From Tenacibaculum agarivorans (GTDB lineage: Bacteria > Bacteroidota > Bacteroidia > Flavobacteriales > Flavobacteriaceae): a DNA stretch of 41,750 bases. Position 1 is the first letter of the stretch, and every line of letters starts with the position of its first letter. Below the pieces are notes generated by a model. That model did not search any database. It saw only the letters and a list, made by a program, of their open reading frames with translations, and was not told the origin of the DNA. Position numbers and translations under genes: made by a program. Below, piece by piece: positions 16,971-25,622 of this stretch. The stretch is taken from positions 1 to 41,750 of the forward strand of contig NZ_MSMP01000041.1 of the NCBI RefSeq assembly GCF_001936575.1, given 5' to 3'.

Positions 16971-18339
16971 TTTCTATTTCGTATGTGATTGCTTTTCTGT
17001 TTGTAATTAAAAAGTTAGATAATCCAGCAAGAATGAGACTTATCCCTGCTACTGTCATTGCATTAATTGCTCCTTCACCCAATAAACTTGAAATGAATAC
17101 TATTCCTCCTAATGCCGCTATAATCTGTGGAATAACAATAAACATGTTAAAAATCCCCATAATTACTCCCATTTTTTTCGGATCAACAGAACTAGACAAC
17201 ATAGCATAAGGCATAGAAAGAATACTACCCCAAGCAAAGCCAATTAATATAAACGACACAGATAAATATTCATGTGAAGGAATAAATTTCATCATTAAAA
17301 AACCTATTCCTCCTAAAATGAGAGACCCCATGTGCACAAATTTTCTATTAATTCTTCGCTTAGAAGTATATACAACTAATAGTAAAGCAAATGCCATTGA
17401 CGATAAACCATATATTCCCATATATGAGCCTACAGAATTAGAGGCTTTTTGGAATTTAGTATTTGCTAAATCATAAGCTTTTTTATCCTGATCATTATCC
17501 ATGTTGAATTCGCTTTTTACAGGTGCAGGAGCCTCAAAAACATGCTCGGTTAACGCAGGATTGGCCATACTCCACATGGTAAAAAAAGCAAACCAACTGA
17601 AAAACTGAACAACTCCTAATTTTTTCATTGTTGTTGGCATACTTCCTATATTGTTAAGTATGTCTGGAATAAATTGATTCTTTTTTACTTTTTCTCGTTC
17701 AAATTCTTCCATATCCTCAGGTGGATACTCTGAAGTTGTAAACACAGTGTAAAGTATACTTGTTAAAAAGACAAAACCTCCAATAGCAAAGGCTATTTTT
17801 ACCGACATAGGTACTACACCTTGTGCTGCAGAATCACTTACTCCTAATGTAGAAACCAACCATGGTAAATTACTGGCTACCCAAGTACCTATACCGATAA
17901 TTAACGTTTGAACTACAAATCCATAAGAACGTTGAGATTCAGGAAGCTTGTCTGCAACCAAAGCTCTAAATGGCTCCATAGATATATTAATAGAAGCATC
18001 TAAAACCCATAAGAAACCAGCAGCTACCCACAATGCAGGTGAATGAGGTACAAAAAACAAAGCTAATGAACTTAATATGGCTCCTATTAAAAAGTAAGGC
18101 CTTCTTCTACCCCATTTAGGACTCCAAGTTCTATCACTTAAATATCCTATAATAGGTTGTACTATTAAACCTGTTAAAGGAGCTGCAATCCACAGTAAAG
18201 GAATTTCATCTTTTGATGCTCCTAACGTTTGAAAAATTCTTGACATAAATCCTCCCTGAAGGGCGAATCCAAATTGAATTCCAAGAAACCCAAAACTCAT
18301 GTTCCAAATTTCCCAGAAACTTAGCTTACGCTTTTTCAT
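16963..18339 (-). CDS. MFS/GPH-type sugar transporter, probably maltose
   Basis: This 458-residue inner-membrane carrier has about 12 transmembrane helices. The N-terminal MSFGFLGIQFGFALQGGFMS and the loop IIGYLSDRTWSPKWGRRRPY (the MFS loop 2-3 signature, with WGRRRP) are typical of SLC45-like sucrose/maltose:proton symporters of Bacteroidota maltose operons. The central cytoplasmic loop (EYPPEDMEEFEREKVKK) and a long insertion around residues 275-300 are normal for this type. As the first gene of the catabolic operon it should import maltose for the cytoplasmic phosphorylase. Sucrose or longer malto-oligosaccharides cannot be excluded. Confidence 0.85.
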   Translation of the reverse strand: MKKRKLSFWEIWNMSFGFLGIQFGFALQGGFMSRIFQTLGASKDEIPLLWIAAPLTGLIVQPIIGYLSDRTWSPKWGRRRPYFLIGAILSSLALFFVPHSPALWVAAGFLWVLDASINISMEPFRALVADKLPESQRSYGFVVQTLIIGIGTWVASNLPWLVSTLGVSDSAAQGVVPMSVKIAFAIGGFVFLTSILYTVFTTSEYPPEDMEEFEREKVKKNQFIPDILNNIGSMPTTMKKLGVVQFFSWFAFFTMWSMANPALTEHVFEAPAPVKSEFNMDNDQDKKAYDLANTKFQKASNSVGSYMGIYGLSSMAFALLLVVYTSKRRINRKFVHMGSLILGGIGFLMMKFIPSHEYLSVSFILIGFAWGSILSMPYAMLSSSVDPKKMGVIMGIFNMFIVIPQIIAALGGIVFISSLLGEGAINAMTVAGISLILAGLSNFLITNRKAITYEIENE

Positions 18340-18378
18340 TATCGTGTATATAAGTTAGTTCATACTACGATAAGCGAT

Positions 18379-18427
18379 TAGACTTATCATTTCGTTTTTG
18401 CGGAAATGAAGATTATTGATAAGTCTA
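18379..18427. promoter_or_regulatory. dyad upstream of transporter operon with motif shared with the susC promoter
   Basis: TAGACTTATCA (18379-18389) and TGATAAGTCTA (18417-18427) are perfect 11-base arms, with a smaller inner dyad CATTTC/GAAATG. The right part contains GCGGAA followed by AAGATTATTGATAA (18409-18422). The same GCGGAA...AAGATTATTGATAA occurs at 19791-19812 before susC. This makes it a candidate common control site of the two divergent halves of the locus. Confidence 0.5.
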
Positions 18428-18457
18428 TTTATTTTGGCTGTAAATATATAATTTTTT

Positions 18458-18485
18458 CTTAAACAGTTTAAAAAAACTGTTTAAG
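18458..18485. repeat. 12-base inverted repeat overlapping the lacI-type stop codon
   Basis: CTTAAACAGTTT and AAACTGTTTAAG are perfect 12-base arms with a 4-base loop, and they include the regulator's stop codon. No T-run follows on the minus strand, so it is not a classical terminator for the regulator gene. It may protect the mRNA end or act as an operator for the transporter operon. Confidence 0.5.
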
Positions 18486-19497
18486 ATTTACTTGATTCTC
18501 TTATTTTTATGTTACTAGATATCACTTTTGTTTGGGGCACCATGTCATTTTTCTGATCTTCAATTCGATCTATAAGCAGCTCTGCAGCTTGTTCTCCCAT
18601 AGTAAATCCATGTTGAACTACCGTGGTAATCGATGGTGATGAATATTCAGATATCAAACCATCAGTAAAACCAATTACCGATATATCATTAGGAATATGT
18701 AATCCTCTTTCTTTTGCTATTCGTATCGCTATTGCTGCATAAATTTCATTTACTGCAAATATTGCATCTATATCTTGATCAAATAACGTTTTGATTTGAT
18801 CATAAATACTTTGTTCTTCATCAACATTTATAATAAAGCCTTTTGCTACAGAAATTGAAGCTTCATTTAAAGCTCTTTCATACCCTTGATATCTGTGCAA
18901 ACCAACTGTAACATGCTCAGGAGTGGTTACAATTCCTATTTTTTTACATCCTATTTCTATCAAATGTTTAGTAGCTTTATAACCAGCACCAATATCATCT
19001 ACTATGACTTTATCACAACGAATAGAGTTGTGTACACGATCAAACAAAACCAGCGGTACTTCATTCTCAATTAAATTATAAAAATGATCTAGCGCTTTAT
19101 TGCGTAATGTTTCTGTAGCTATGGAAACAATTAAACCATCTACACTACCATTAGTCAGTACATTTATAGTTTCTATTTCTTTTTGCTGATTCTCATTAGA
19201 AAAGCAAACCATTATGTTATAACCACGTTCATTAGCTACTTTTTCAACCCCACTAATCACTGTTGAAAAGAAATGATGCACAATTTTAGGGAGTATTATA
19301 CCAATTACTTTTGTTTTTTGACTTCTTAACTGTAAAGCCAAATTATTAGGTCTATAATTATAATAATTTGCATAAGCCTTAATTCGTTCTTTAGTTTCTT
19401 GACTAATTTCATGACTATCTCTTAAGGCTTTGGAAACGGTTGAAGTAGACACTCCGAGTTCTTTTGCTATTATTTTAATCGTAATTTTTGGTTTCAT
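18481..19497 (-). CDS. LacI-family transcriptional regulator of the maltodextrin locus
   Basis: The 338-residue regulator starts with the LacI helix-turn-helix (residues 4-50: ITIKIIAKELGVSTSTVSKALRD..., then the hinge NYRPNNLALQLRS). A periplasmic-binding-protein-like sensor domain follows (VIGIILPKIVHHFFSTVISG to ITTVVQHGFTMGEQAAELLI). It lies between the catabolic operon, which it precedes on the same strand, and the divergent susCDEF operon. It is therefore the likely controller of both, taking the place of a SusR-type sensor. A maltose-family inducer is inference. A candidate LacI-type operator is at 19728-19743. Confidence 0.9.
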   Translation of the reverse strand: MKPKITIKIIAKELGVSTSTVSKALRDSHEISQETKERIKAYANYYNYRPNNLALQLRSQKTKVIGIILPKIVHHFFSTVISGVEKVANERGYNIMVCFSNENQQKEIETINVLTNGSVDGLIVSIATETLRNKALDHFYNLIENEVPLVLFDRVHNSIRCDKVIVDDIGAGYKATKHLIEIGCKKIGIVTTPEHVTVGLHRYQGYERALNEASISVAKGFIINVDEEQSIYDQIKTLFDQDIDAIFAVNEIYAAIAIRIAKERGLHIPNDISVIGFTDGLISEYSSPSITTVVQHGFTMGEQAAELLIDRIEDQKNDMVPQTKVISSNIKIRESSKS

Positions 19498-19540
19498 ATT
19501 TTAATATACTTGTAAAAAAGCGAGGTTAGATTTATTATTT

Positions 19541-19635
19541 TTTATTGTTGATTTTATGACATTATTCCTGTGTCTTTTTTGAAGAACTAACAAAAAATGA
19601 TTGCTAATTTTGTGAATACATTTTATTGTTGATTT
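19541..19635. repeat. direct repeat in the regulator-susC intergenic region
   Basis: TTTATTGTTGATTT occurs at 19541-19554 and at 19622-19635, 81 bases apart on the same strand, close to eight helical turns. Both lie in the 357-base gap between the LacI-type gene and susC, so they may be regulator or DNA-bending sites. Confidence 0.4.
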
Positions 19636-19727
19636 AATTGTAATTTTTATTATAATATTTTACAAAACTGATAAAAAAAATACGTTATATTATTAATATG
19701 TTAAGCTAAAGTTAAAAAGTTATCAAC

Positions 19728-19743
19728 ACGAAAACGGTTTCGT
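19728..19743. promoter_or_regulatory. candidate LacI-type operator before susC
   Basis: ACGAAAACGGTTTCGT is palindromic at 14 of 16 positions around a central CG. It contains the AAACGGTTT type of core bound by many LacI/GalR proteins. It is 112 bases upstream of the susC start and 231 bases from the start of the LacI-type gene. Confidence 0.6.
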
Positions 19744-19798
19744 AGTAAATATGCGTACTGAAGCGTCATTTTAATAGCTATATTCACATCGCGGAATA

Positions 19799-19812
19799 AA
19801 GATTATTGATAA
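19799..19812 (+). promoter_or_regulatory. motif shared by susC and transporter promoters
   Basis: AAGATTATTGATAA, preceded by GCGGAAT, recurs in the gap before the transporter operon (18409-18422). Here it is 43 bases upstream of the susC ATG, around the expected core promoter. An activator or polymerase contact site is plausible. Confidence 0.45.
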
Positions 19813-19854
19813 CAAACTAAATTCAAATTTACGTATTTACTTAAGAATTATTAC

Positions 19855-22800
19855 ATGAAAAAAAACAAACTATTTTTCAGTTTTCTTCTAGTGTTTTTTT
19901 CTTTACTAAGTTATGGTCAAAAAACCATTAAGGGTACAGTTACAGAAAAATCGACAGGTGAACCATTACCTGGAGTATCTATCTTAGTCAAAGGGGATTT
20001 CAGGGGAACTGAAACAGATTTTAATGGTAGTTATAGTATAGAGAATTTAAAACCTAGTGATATTTTAATTTTCTCTTTTGTTGGTATGAAATCTCAAGAA
20101 GTATCTGTTGGAGATAAAACACTAATTAATTTACAACTTGAAGAAGATGGTCAAATTTTAGATGAAATCGTTGTAGTAGGTTATGGTACAACTACTGTAA
20201 AAGATGCTACAGGTTCTGTTGAAGTAGTTTCTTCAAAAAAATTTAATAAAGGATCTATTGTATCAACAGATCAACTTTTAACTGGTAAAGCTGCTGGTGT
20301 TAGAATTACTAACAATGGGGGATCACCTGACTCGGCTCCTAATATCAGGATACGTGGGGGATCATCTTTAAATGCACAAAACAATCCCTTAATTGTAATT
20401 GATGGGGTAGCTATTGGTAACGATAATCCTGCTGGTGTTTCTAATCCATTAACTTTAATTAATCCAAACGATATTGAAAGTTTTTCTATATTGAAAGATG
20501 CTTCTGCTACAGCAATATATGGTTCTAGAGCGTCTAATGGGGTAATCATAATTACTACTAAACAAGGTTCATCAGGAAAAACTAAATTCAATTTTTCTTC
20601 AGATATTTCAATTAGCAACGCAGGAGAAGGTTTAGATTTTATGGATGGACAACAATTCTATAACTTTATTGAACAAAACTTCCCTACTCGATTAGGTCAG
20701 TTAGGTGTTCCTGTAGGTAGCGTAGTTACTAATGAACAGCCTGTACAAATAATAAATGGTAGAGCTATTTATAATACAAATTGGAGAGAAGCAATTTTAA
20801 GAACTGCTATAACTACAAATACCAATTTTAGTGTTGGAGCTAATTTATTTGATAAAATTCCTTTCAGAGGATCTTTAGGATATACAAAAGCACAAGGAAT
20901 TGTTAGAAATGATGACTATGATAGGTTTACTTCTTCATTAAAGTTAACTCCAAAACTTTTAGATGATCATCTAAAAATTGATGTTAACGCAAAAACCATT
21001 TTTGCTGAAAAAAATGCGATTGATACTGGAAGTGCTATTAGAGAATCGCTTCAATTTGATCCTACAAAACCAATATTCAATACCTCTCCATCTAATAGGT
21101 TTGGGCAATACTATTTAACAACATTTGATGATGCTGGTAAATTCAGAAGAATTGTTCAAGGAAATCCTTTAGCTAGATTAGAACAAAGAGAAAGACCTGA
21201 AAATGTTTTACGTTTTTTAGGTAATATTGAATTTGATTATACAATGCCATTTTTACCTGAATTACAAGCCGTTGTTAATTTAGGTTTAGACGCTTCTACA
21301 TCTGAAATAGAAGAAACTTTTAGTCAAAATTCTTTTGAAACTTATCAATTCGATACAGATAATGACGATATCAACAACAATTTCCTTTTTAATCCAGGTG
21401 TAAACTTTAGAGAAAATCAAAATATTACTAATACAACTTTAGAAGGTTATTTAAAATACGAAAAGGTTTTAGAAGAGGAGTTCATCAATAAATATGATAT
21501 ACAAGCTGGATATTCATATCAAAACTTTGAAAACGATGGTACACAAGATAGATTTATTTATAATAACGTAACTGGAGTTAGAGAAGCTGTTGTAAATCCT
21601 GCTAATCCTAACTTTAGATATTTCAATGTATTAAATTTACAATCTTTCTTTGGAAGAGCTAATGTTAGTTTATTAGATAGATATTTACTAACATTTTCTA
21701 TTAGAGCTGATGGCTCTTCTTTATTTACCAAAGAAAATAGATGGGGATACTTCCCTGCTGCTGCATTAGCTTGGCAAATAGATGAAGAAGACTTTTTAAA
21801 AGACTCTAATTTTGTACATAATTTAAAACTTCGTTTAAGTTGGGGTAAAACAGGACAACAAGATATTACTGGTGTTGTAGGATTTTATCCTTCTATCCCA
21901 TTATTCTTAGCTGGAGACAACAACAGTCAATATTTCCCTAATTCGTCAATTTATTCTGCTCAGGCATTTAATCCTAACTTAACTTGGGAAAAAACTTCTA
22001 CATATAACTTAGGTTTAGACTTTTCATTATTTAAAAATCAATTATTATCAGGTAGTTTTGATATTTATAGAAGAGTAACAACGGACTTATTAGCTGAAGT
22101 ACCTATTCCTCCGGGACAAGCTTTAACAAACGCTTTTGTTGATAATGTAGGAGAAACGGAAAGTAAAGGTTTTGAATTAAATATCAATTCTTCTATTATT
22201 GATACTGAAGATTTTGCTTTTAAAGTAAATGGTAATATTGCATATAATAAAACTGAAGTTACGAGTTTAAACGGTTTAGATAATATCAACGCTGGTGGTA
22301 GTTTAAGAGGTACTGGAACAGATTTATTAAGACATGCTGTAGGGCAACAAGCTGGTAGTGCATTTGTATTTAAACAAGTATATGATACAAATGGTAATCC
22401 TATTCCTGATTCTTTTGTTGATCTTAACGGAGATAATCAAATTACGGATAGTGATAGATATTATAAAGCTATTTCTCCAAACTGGACATACGGTTTTAAT
22501 TTAAGTTTTAACTATAAAAACTGGGATTTAACTTCTAACTTTAGAGGACAAATTGGTGGTTATATCTATAACTTTGCTCAAGTTAATTATGGTTTCCTTG
22601 AAAGTGCTACAAGCTCAAGTCAAAATAATCTTACCAATGTGTTAGATTTTAATAATGGAGCAGCTAATCCTGTATTTAATAGTGTGAGTATTGTAAATGG
22701 TAATGGTCAGTTTTCAGATCACTATCTTGAAGATGCTACCTTTTTAAGATTAGATAATATTACTTTAGGACATAGATTTTATAATATTATTAAGAATGGA

Positions 22801-22944
22801 ACAGTACGATTATATGGTTCAGTAATGAATCCATTTATCATAACTGACTATACAGGTTTAGATCCTGAAAACTTTGGAGGAATTGATAGAAATGCCTATC
22901 CAAGACCTACTGTATATACTTTTGGTATTAACGCTGATTTTTAA
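19855..22944 (+). CDS. susC: SusC/RagA-type TonB-dependent outer-membrane transporter
   Basis: The 1029-residue outer-membrane barrel imports malto-oligosaccharides using TonB energy. A signal peptide (1-21, LLSYGQ) is followed by a carboxypeptidase-D-regulatory-like domain (about 23-95: GTVTEKSTGEPLPGVSILVK, TDFNGSYSI). Then come the SusC signature DEIVVVGYGTTTVKDATGSV, the plug domain (SVEVVSSKKF to GVIIITTKQG) and the 22-strand barrel ending in YTFGINADF. It is first in the plus-strand operon, followed by susD after 13 bases. A LacI-type operator and a shared motif lie upstream. Confidence 0.95.
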   Translation: MKKNKLFFSFLLVFFSLLSYGQKTIKGTVTEKSTGEPLPGVSILVKGDFRGTETDFNGSYSIENLKPSDILIFSFVGMKSQEVSVGDKTLINLQLEEDGQILDEIVVVGYGTTTVKDATGSVEVVSSKKFNKGSIVSTDQLLTGKAAGVRITNNGGSPDSAPNIRIRGGSSLNAQNNPLIVIDGVAIGNDNPAGVSNPLTLINPNDIESFSILKDASATAIYGSRASNGVIIITTKQGSSGKTKFNFSSDISISNAGEGLDFMDGQQFYNFIEQNFPTRLGQLGVPVGSVVTNEQPVQIINGRAIYNTNWREAILRTAITTNTNFSVGANLFDKIPFRGSLGYTKAQGIVRNDDYDRFTSSLKLTPKLLDDHLKIDVNAKTIFAEKNAIDTGSAIRESLQFDPTKPIFNTSPSNRFGQYYLTTFDDAGKFRRIVQGNPLARLEQRERPENVLRFLGNIEFDYTMPFLPELQAVVNLGLDASTSEIEETFSQNSFETYQFDTDNDDINNNFLFNPGVNFRENQNITNTTLEGYLKYEKVLEEEFINKYDIQAGYSYQNFENDGTQDRFIYNNVTGVREAVVNPANPNFRYFNVLNLQSFFGRANVSLLDRYLLTFSIRADGSSLFTKENRWGYFPAAALAWQIDEEDFLKDSNFVHNLKLRLSWGKTGQQDITGVVGFYPSIPLFLAGDNNSQYFPNSSIYSAQAFNPNLTWEKTSTYNLGLDFSLFKNQLLSGSFDIYRRVTTDLLAEVPIPPGQALTNAFVDNVGETESKGFELNINSSIIDTEDFAFKVNGNIAYNKTEVTSLNGLDNINAGGSLRGTGTDLLRHAVGQQAGSAFVFKQVYDTNGNPIPDSFVDLNGDNQITDSDRYYKAISPNWTYGFNLSFNYKNWDLTSNFRGQIGGYIYNFAQVNYGFLESATSSSQNNLTNVLDFNNGAANPVFNSVSIVNGNGQFSDHYLEDATFLRLDNITLGHRFYNIIKNGTVRLYGSVMNPFIITDYTGLDPENFGGIDRNAYPRPTVYTFGINADF

Positions 22945-22957
22945 AAAGACTTAAAAA

Positions 22958-24496
22958 ATGAAAAAATTTATAACACTAATAGGTTTATCACTGACCTTTT
23001 TGAGTGCTTGTACTGGTGATTTAGATGTGACTCCAGAAGTAGAGTTAAGTTTGGAGCAGGTATTGGCTAATGATCCAAATGCTATCGATGGTTTAATTTC
23101 TAAACTATACGGATCGTATGCTTTAACAGGACCTACAGGACCTGCTAGTACGGATATTGTAAGTAATGATGCAGGAGAAGGTGCTTTTTTAAGAGCTATC
23201 ATCAATTTACAAGATTTCACTGCTGATGGAATGAAAAATAGATGGGGTGATGATGGTTTAGACCAACTTACAACAACTTCAAACTGGGATCAAAACAATA
23301 AGTTTTTTAGACTTTTCTTTGATAGAGCTTATTTTACAATTCCACAATGTAATAACTTCATGCAAATACTTGATGGAGCTGATTTTCCTAATGAAGAAAA
23401 TATAGCCGCTGAAACTCGATTTTTAAGAGCTTTAGCATATTATAACATCATAGATGTATTTGGAAAAGGTGTATTAGCAACTGAAGAAAACTTGGGACAA
23501 CCAGACTTTTTAGAAGAATCTAGTAGAGTTGAATTATTTAACTATGTTGAGTCTGAATTATTAGAAATAGAGCCTGTTATATCTGAATCAAGCACTTATG
23601 GTAGAGCTAATAGATATGTAGTAGATATGTTATTAGCAAAATTATATATTAATGCTGAAGTATATACAGGAACTGCTCGTTGGGATGATGCAGCTACTTA
23701 TATCAATAAAGTTATTAATGAAGGAGGCTATAGTTTAGATCCTAATTTTGTAAAAGTCTTTTCTGCTGATAATAATACTTCACCTGAAATTATATTTCCA
23801 TTAATTGCAGAAACAATTTCTAGCCAAAGTTATGGAAATACTACATATTTAGTTAATGGTAATTTAAGTTTAGATACTATGCCTTTAGCTCAATTCGGAG
23901 CTACGGGTGGTTGGACAGGTCATAGAGCAACTAAAGCTTGGTATGGATTGTTTGGTAATTTAACTACATCTACAGATGTTCGAGCTGGTTTATTTTGGAC
24001 AAATGGTCATAATTTTGAAATGAATGATTATAGAGAATGGACAGACGGATATCCTTCAATTAAGTTCAGAAATACAAATTCTGATGGTTCAGGAACTCCA
24101 ACAGAATTTTCTGGAACTGACTTCCCTTTCTACAGATTGGCTGATGCTTATTTAATGTATGCTGAATTAGCCTTAAGATCGGCTAACGGAACAAACCTAG
24201 GAGATGCCTTAAATTATGTGAATGCTGTTAGAACTCGAGCAGGAGCTTCAAATATAACAGCCGCTGATTTAACTTTAGATTTTGTTCTTGATGAAAGAGC
24301 TAGAGAATTAAACTTAGAAGGACATAGACGTTCTGATTTAATACGTTTTAAAAAATTTACTGGAAATAGCTATTTATGGCCATGGAAAGGGAATTCAGTT
24401 AACGGTGCTTCAATACCTGAACATTACAAATTATTCCCAATTCCTGCAACAGCTTTACAAGCGAACCCTAATTTAAAGCAAAATCCAGGATATTAA
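22958..24496 (+). CDS. susD: SusD/RagB-type glycan-binding lipoprotein
   Basis: The 512-residue surface lipoprotein (FLSAC, Cys18) forms the lid of the SusC channel and binds starch-type glycans. The family pattern is present: N-terminal DLDVTPEVELSLEQVLAND, the helical TPR scaffold with ETRFLRALAYYNIIDVFGKG and RYVVDMLLAKLYINAEVY, and the C-terminal SusD block LDERARELNLEGHRRSDLIR followed by LFPIPATALQANPNLKQNPGY. It is 13 bases downstream of susC, and the SusE-like gene follows after 12 bases. Confidence 0.95.
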   Translation: MKKFITLIGLSLTFLSACTGDLDVTPEVELSLEQVLANDPNAIDGLISKLYGSYALTGPTGPASTDIVSNDAGEGAFLRAIINLQDFTADGMKNRWGDDGLDQLTTTSNWDQNNKFFRLFFDRAYFTIPQCNNFMQILDGADFPNEENIAAETRFLRALAYYNIIDVFGKGVLATEENLGQPDFLEESSRVELFNYVESELLEIEPVISESSTYGRANRYVVDMLLAKLYINAEVYTGTARWDDAATYINKVINEGGYSLDPNFVKVFSADNNTSPEIIFPLIAETISSQSYGNTTYLVNGNLSLDTMPLAQFGATGGWTGHRATKAWYGLFGNLTTSTDVRAGLFWTNGHNFEMNDYREWTDGYPSIKFRNTNSDGSGTPTEFSGTDFPFYRLADAYLMYAELALRSANGTNLGDALNYVNAVRTRAGASNITAADLTLDFVLDERARELNLEGHRRSDLIRFKKFTGNSYLWPWKGNSVNGASIPEHYKLFPIPATALQANPNLKQNPGY

Positions 24497-24508
24497 TAAT
24501 ATAACAAC

Positions 24509-25606
24509 ATGAAAAATATATATATCAAAATTTCTTATGTACTAGTTTTCACACTAGCTTTAGGAATTATTGGATGTAGTAATTCTGAAACTTTTGTAGT
24601 TTCAAATAATCCAACTGCTCCAGTATTAAATACTATTTCTATTAGTGATATTGAAATTGATCGAGTAAATGTTAATACACCTGCTTTAACATTAAACTGG
24701 GAAAATGCTGATTTTGGCGTTCAATCTGTAGTAGCTTACGATATTCAGTTTTCAAGTGATGAAAACTTTACTAATCCAGTAACTGCTTCTTCAGTACAAG
24801 GTAAAAACTCAGTTACTTTCTCTATGGGAGAATTAAATACAAATGCTGGTAATGCTGGTTTAAATCCTTTTGAATGGAGCAATTTATATGTAAGAGTTTC
24901 AGCCTCTTTGGGTAGCCAGAATGGAGTTCCAACACCTTCTAATACTTTAGTTTTAAATGTATTTCCTTTCTTTAATTATATTTTCGATGATTACTTTATT
25001 GTAGGAGATGCTACATCTCCAGGTTGGGATAACAATAATAATAACCCTGCTTTATACAGAGATATTGATAATCCTAACTTATTTACATACACAGGATATT
25101 TTGGAGGTGGTTTTTTCAAAGTTTTACAAACTAAAGGTTCATGGACTCCACAATGGGGAACTAATGACGGTACTTCAGTTGAAGTAAATCCTGGTGGTGG
25201 AGATGATCCTGAAAGATTTCCTGATGCAGGGGGAACAAATATTACTCCAGGATTTTACACATTCACTATAAATTTTGGGACAAATGATTTTTCTTTCGAA
25301 GCTTTTGATGCAACTGGAATCACTAGTCCAACTAGCCTAGAAGCACAAGGTAGTTCTTTAACTACTTCTGTAGCCCTTACCCCACTTGCTTTTGATGGCC
25401 ACATATGGTATGCTAACTCGGTAAGATTATTACCTGGTGAATTACAGTTTTTAGCTAACGGAACAGATGCTTGGGGTAGTGATACTTCTTTCTCTGGTAT
25501 AGCGACTGTTGGTGGTGCCAGCATTCCAGTACCTGTTGAAGACGATTATGATATTTGGTTTAATGATTTAACTGGACAGTACATACTGATTCCTTTAAAC
25601 ATTTAA
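24509..25606 (+). CDS. susE: SusE-like starch-binding outer-membrane lipoprotein
   Basis: The 365-residue lipoprotein (LGIIGC, Cys23) is anchored on the surface. An N-terminal Ig-like SusE domain covers about residues 35-150 (TLNWENADFGVQSVVAYDIQ, FSSDENF). Two starch-binding-type beta-sandwich modules follow. The first starts YFIVGDATSPGWDNNNNNPA, with a Trp-rich FKVLQTKGSWTPQWG. The second contains HIWYANSVRLLPGELQFLAN. It should hold starch near SusCD. It is in operon order C-D-E-F. Confidence 0.88.
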   Translation: MKNIYIKISYVLVFTLALGIIGCSNSETFVVSNNPTAPVLNTISISDIEIDRVNVNTPALTLNWENADFGVQSVVAYDIQFSSDENFTNPVTASSVQGKNSVTFSMGELNTNAGNAGLNPFEWSNLYVRVSASLGSQNGVPTPSNTLVLNVFPFFNYIFDDYFIVGDATSPGWDNNNNNPALYRDIDNPNLFTYTGYFGGGFFKVLQTKGSWTPQWGTNDGTSVEVNPGGGDDPERFPDAGGTNITPGFYTFTINFGTNDFSFEAFDATGITSPTSLEAQGSSLTTSVALTPLAFDGHIWYANSVRLLPGELQFLANGTDAWGSDTSFSGIATVGGASIPVPVEDDYDIWFNDLTGQYILIPLNI

Positions 25607-25622
25607 TTTAAAAGACTTTAAA

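Noticed and set aside
18458..18485. Terminator of the LacI-type gene
   Set aside because: The stem is perfect, but no T-run follows on the minus strand, so I list it only as an inverted repeat.
20271..20618. Long open frames antisense to susC and to other large genes
   Set aside because: They lie opposite strongly supported genes, have no family features, and reflect codon bias of the opposite strand.
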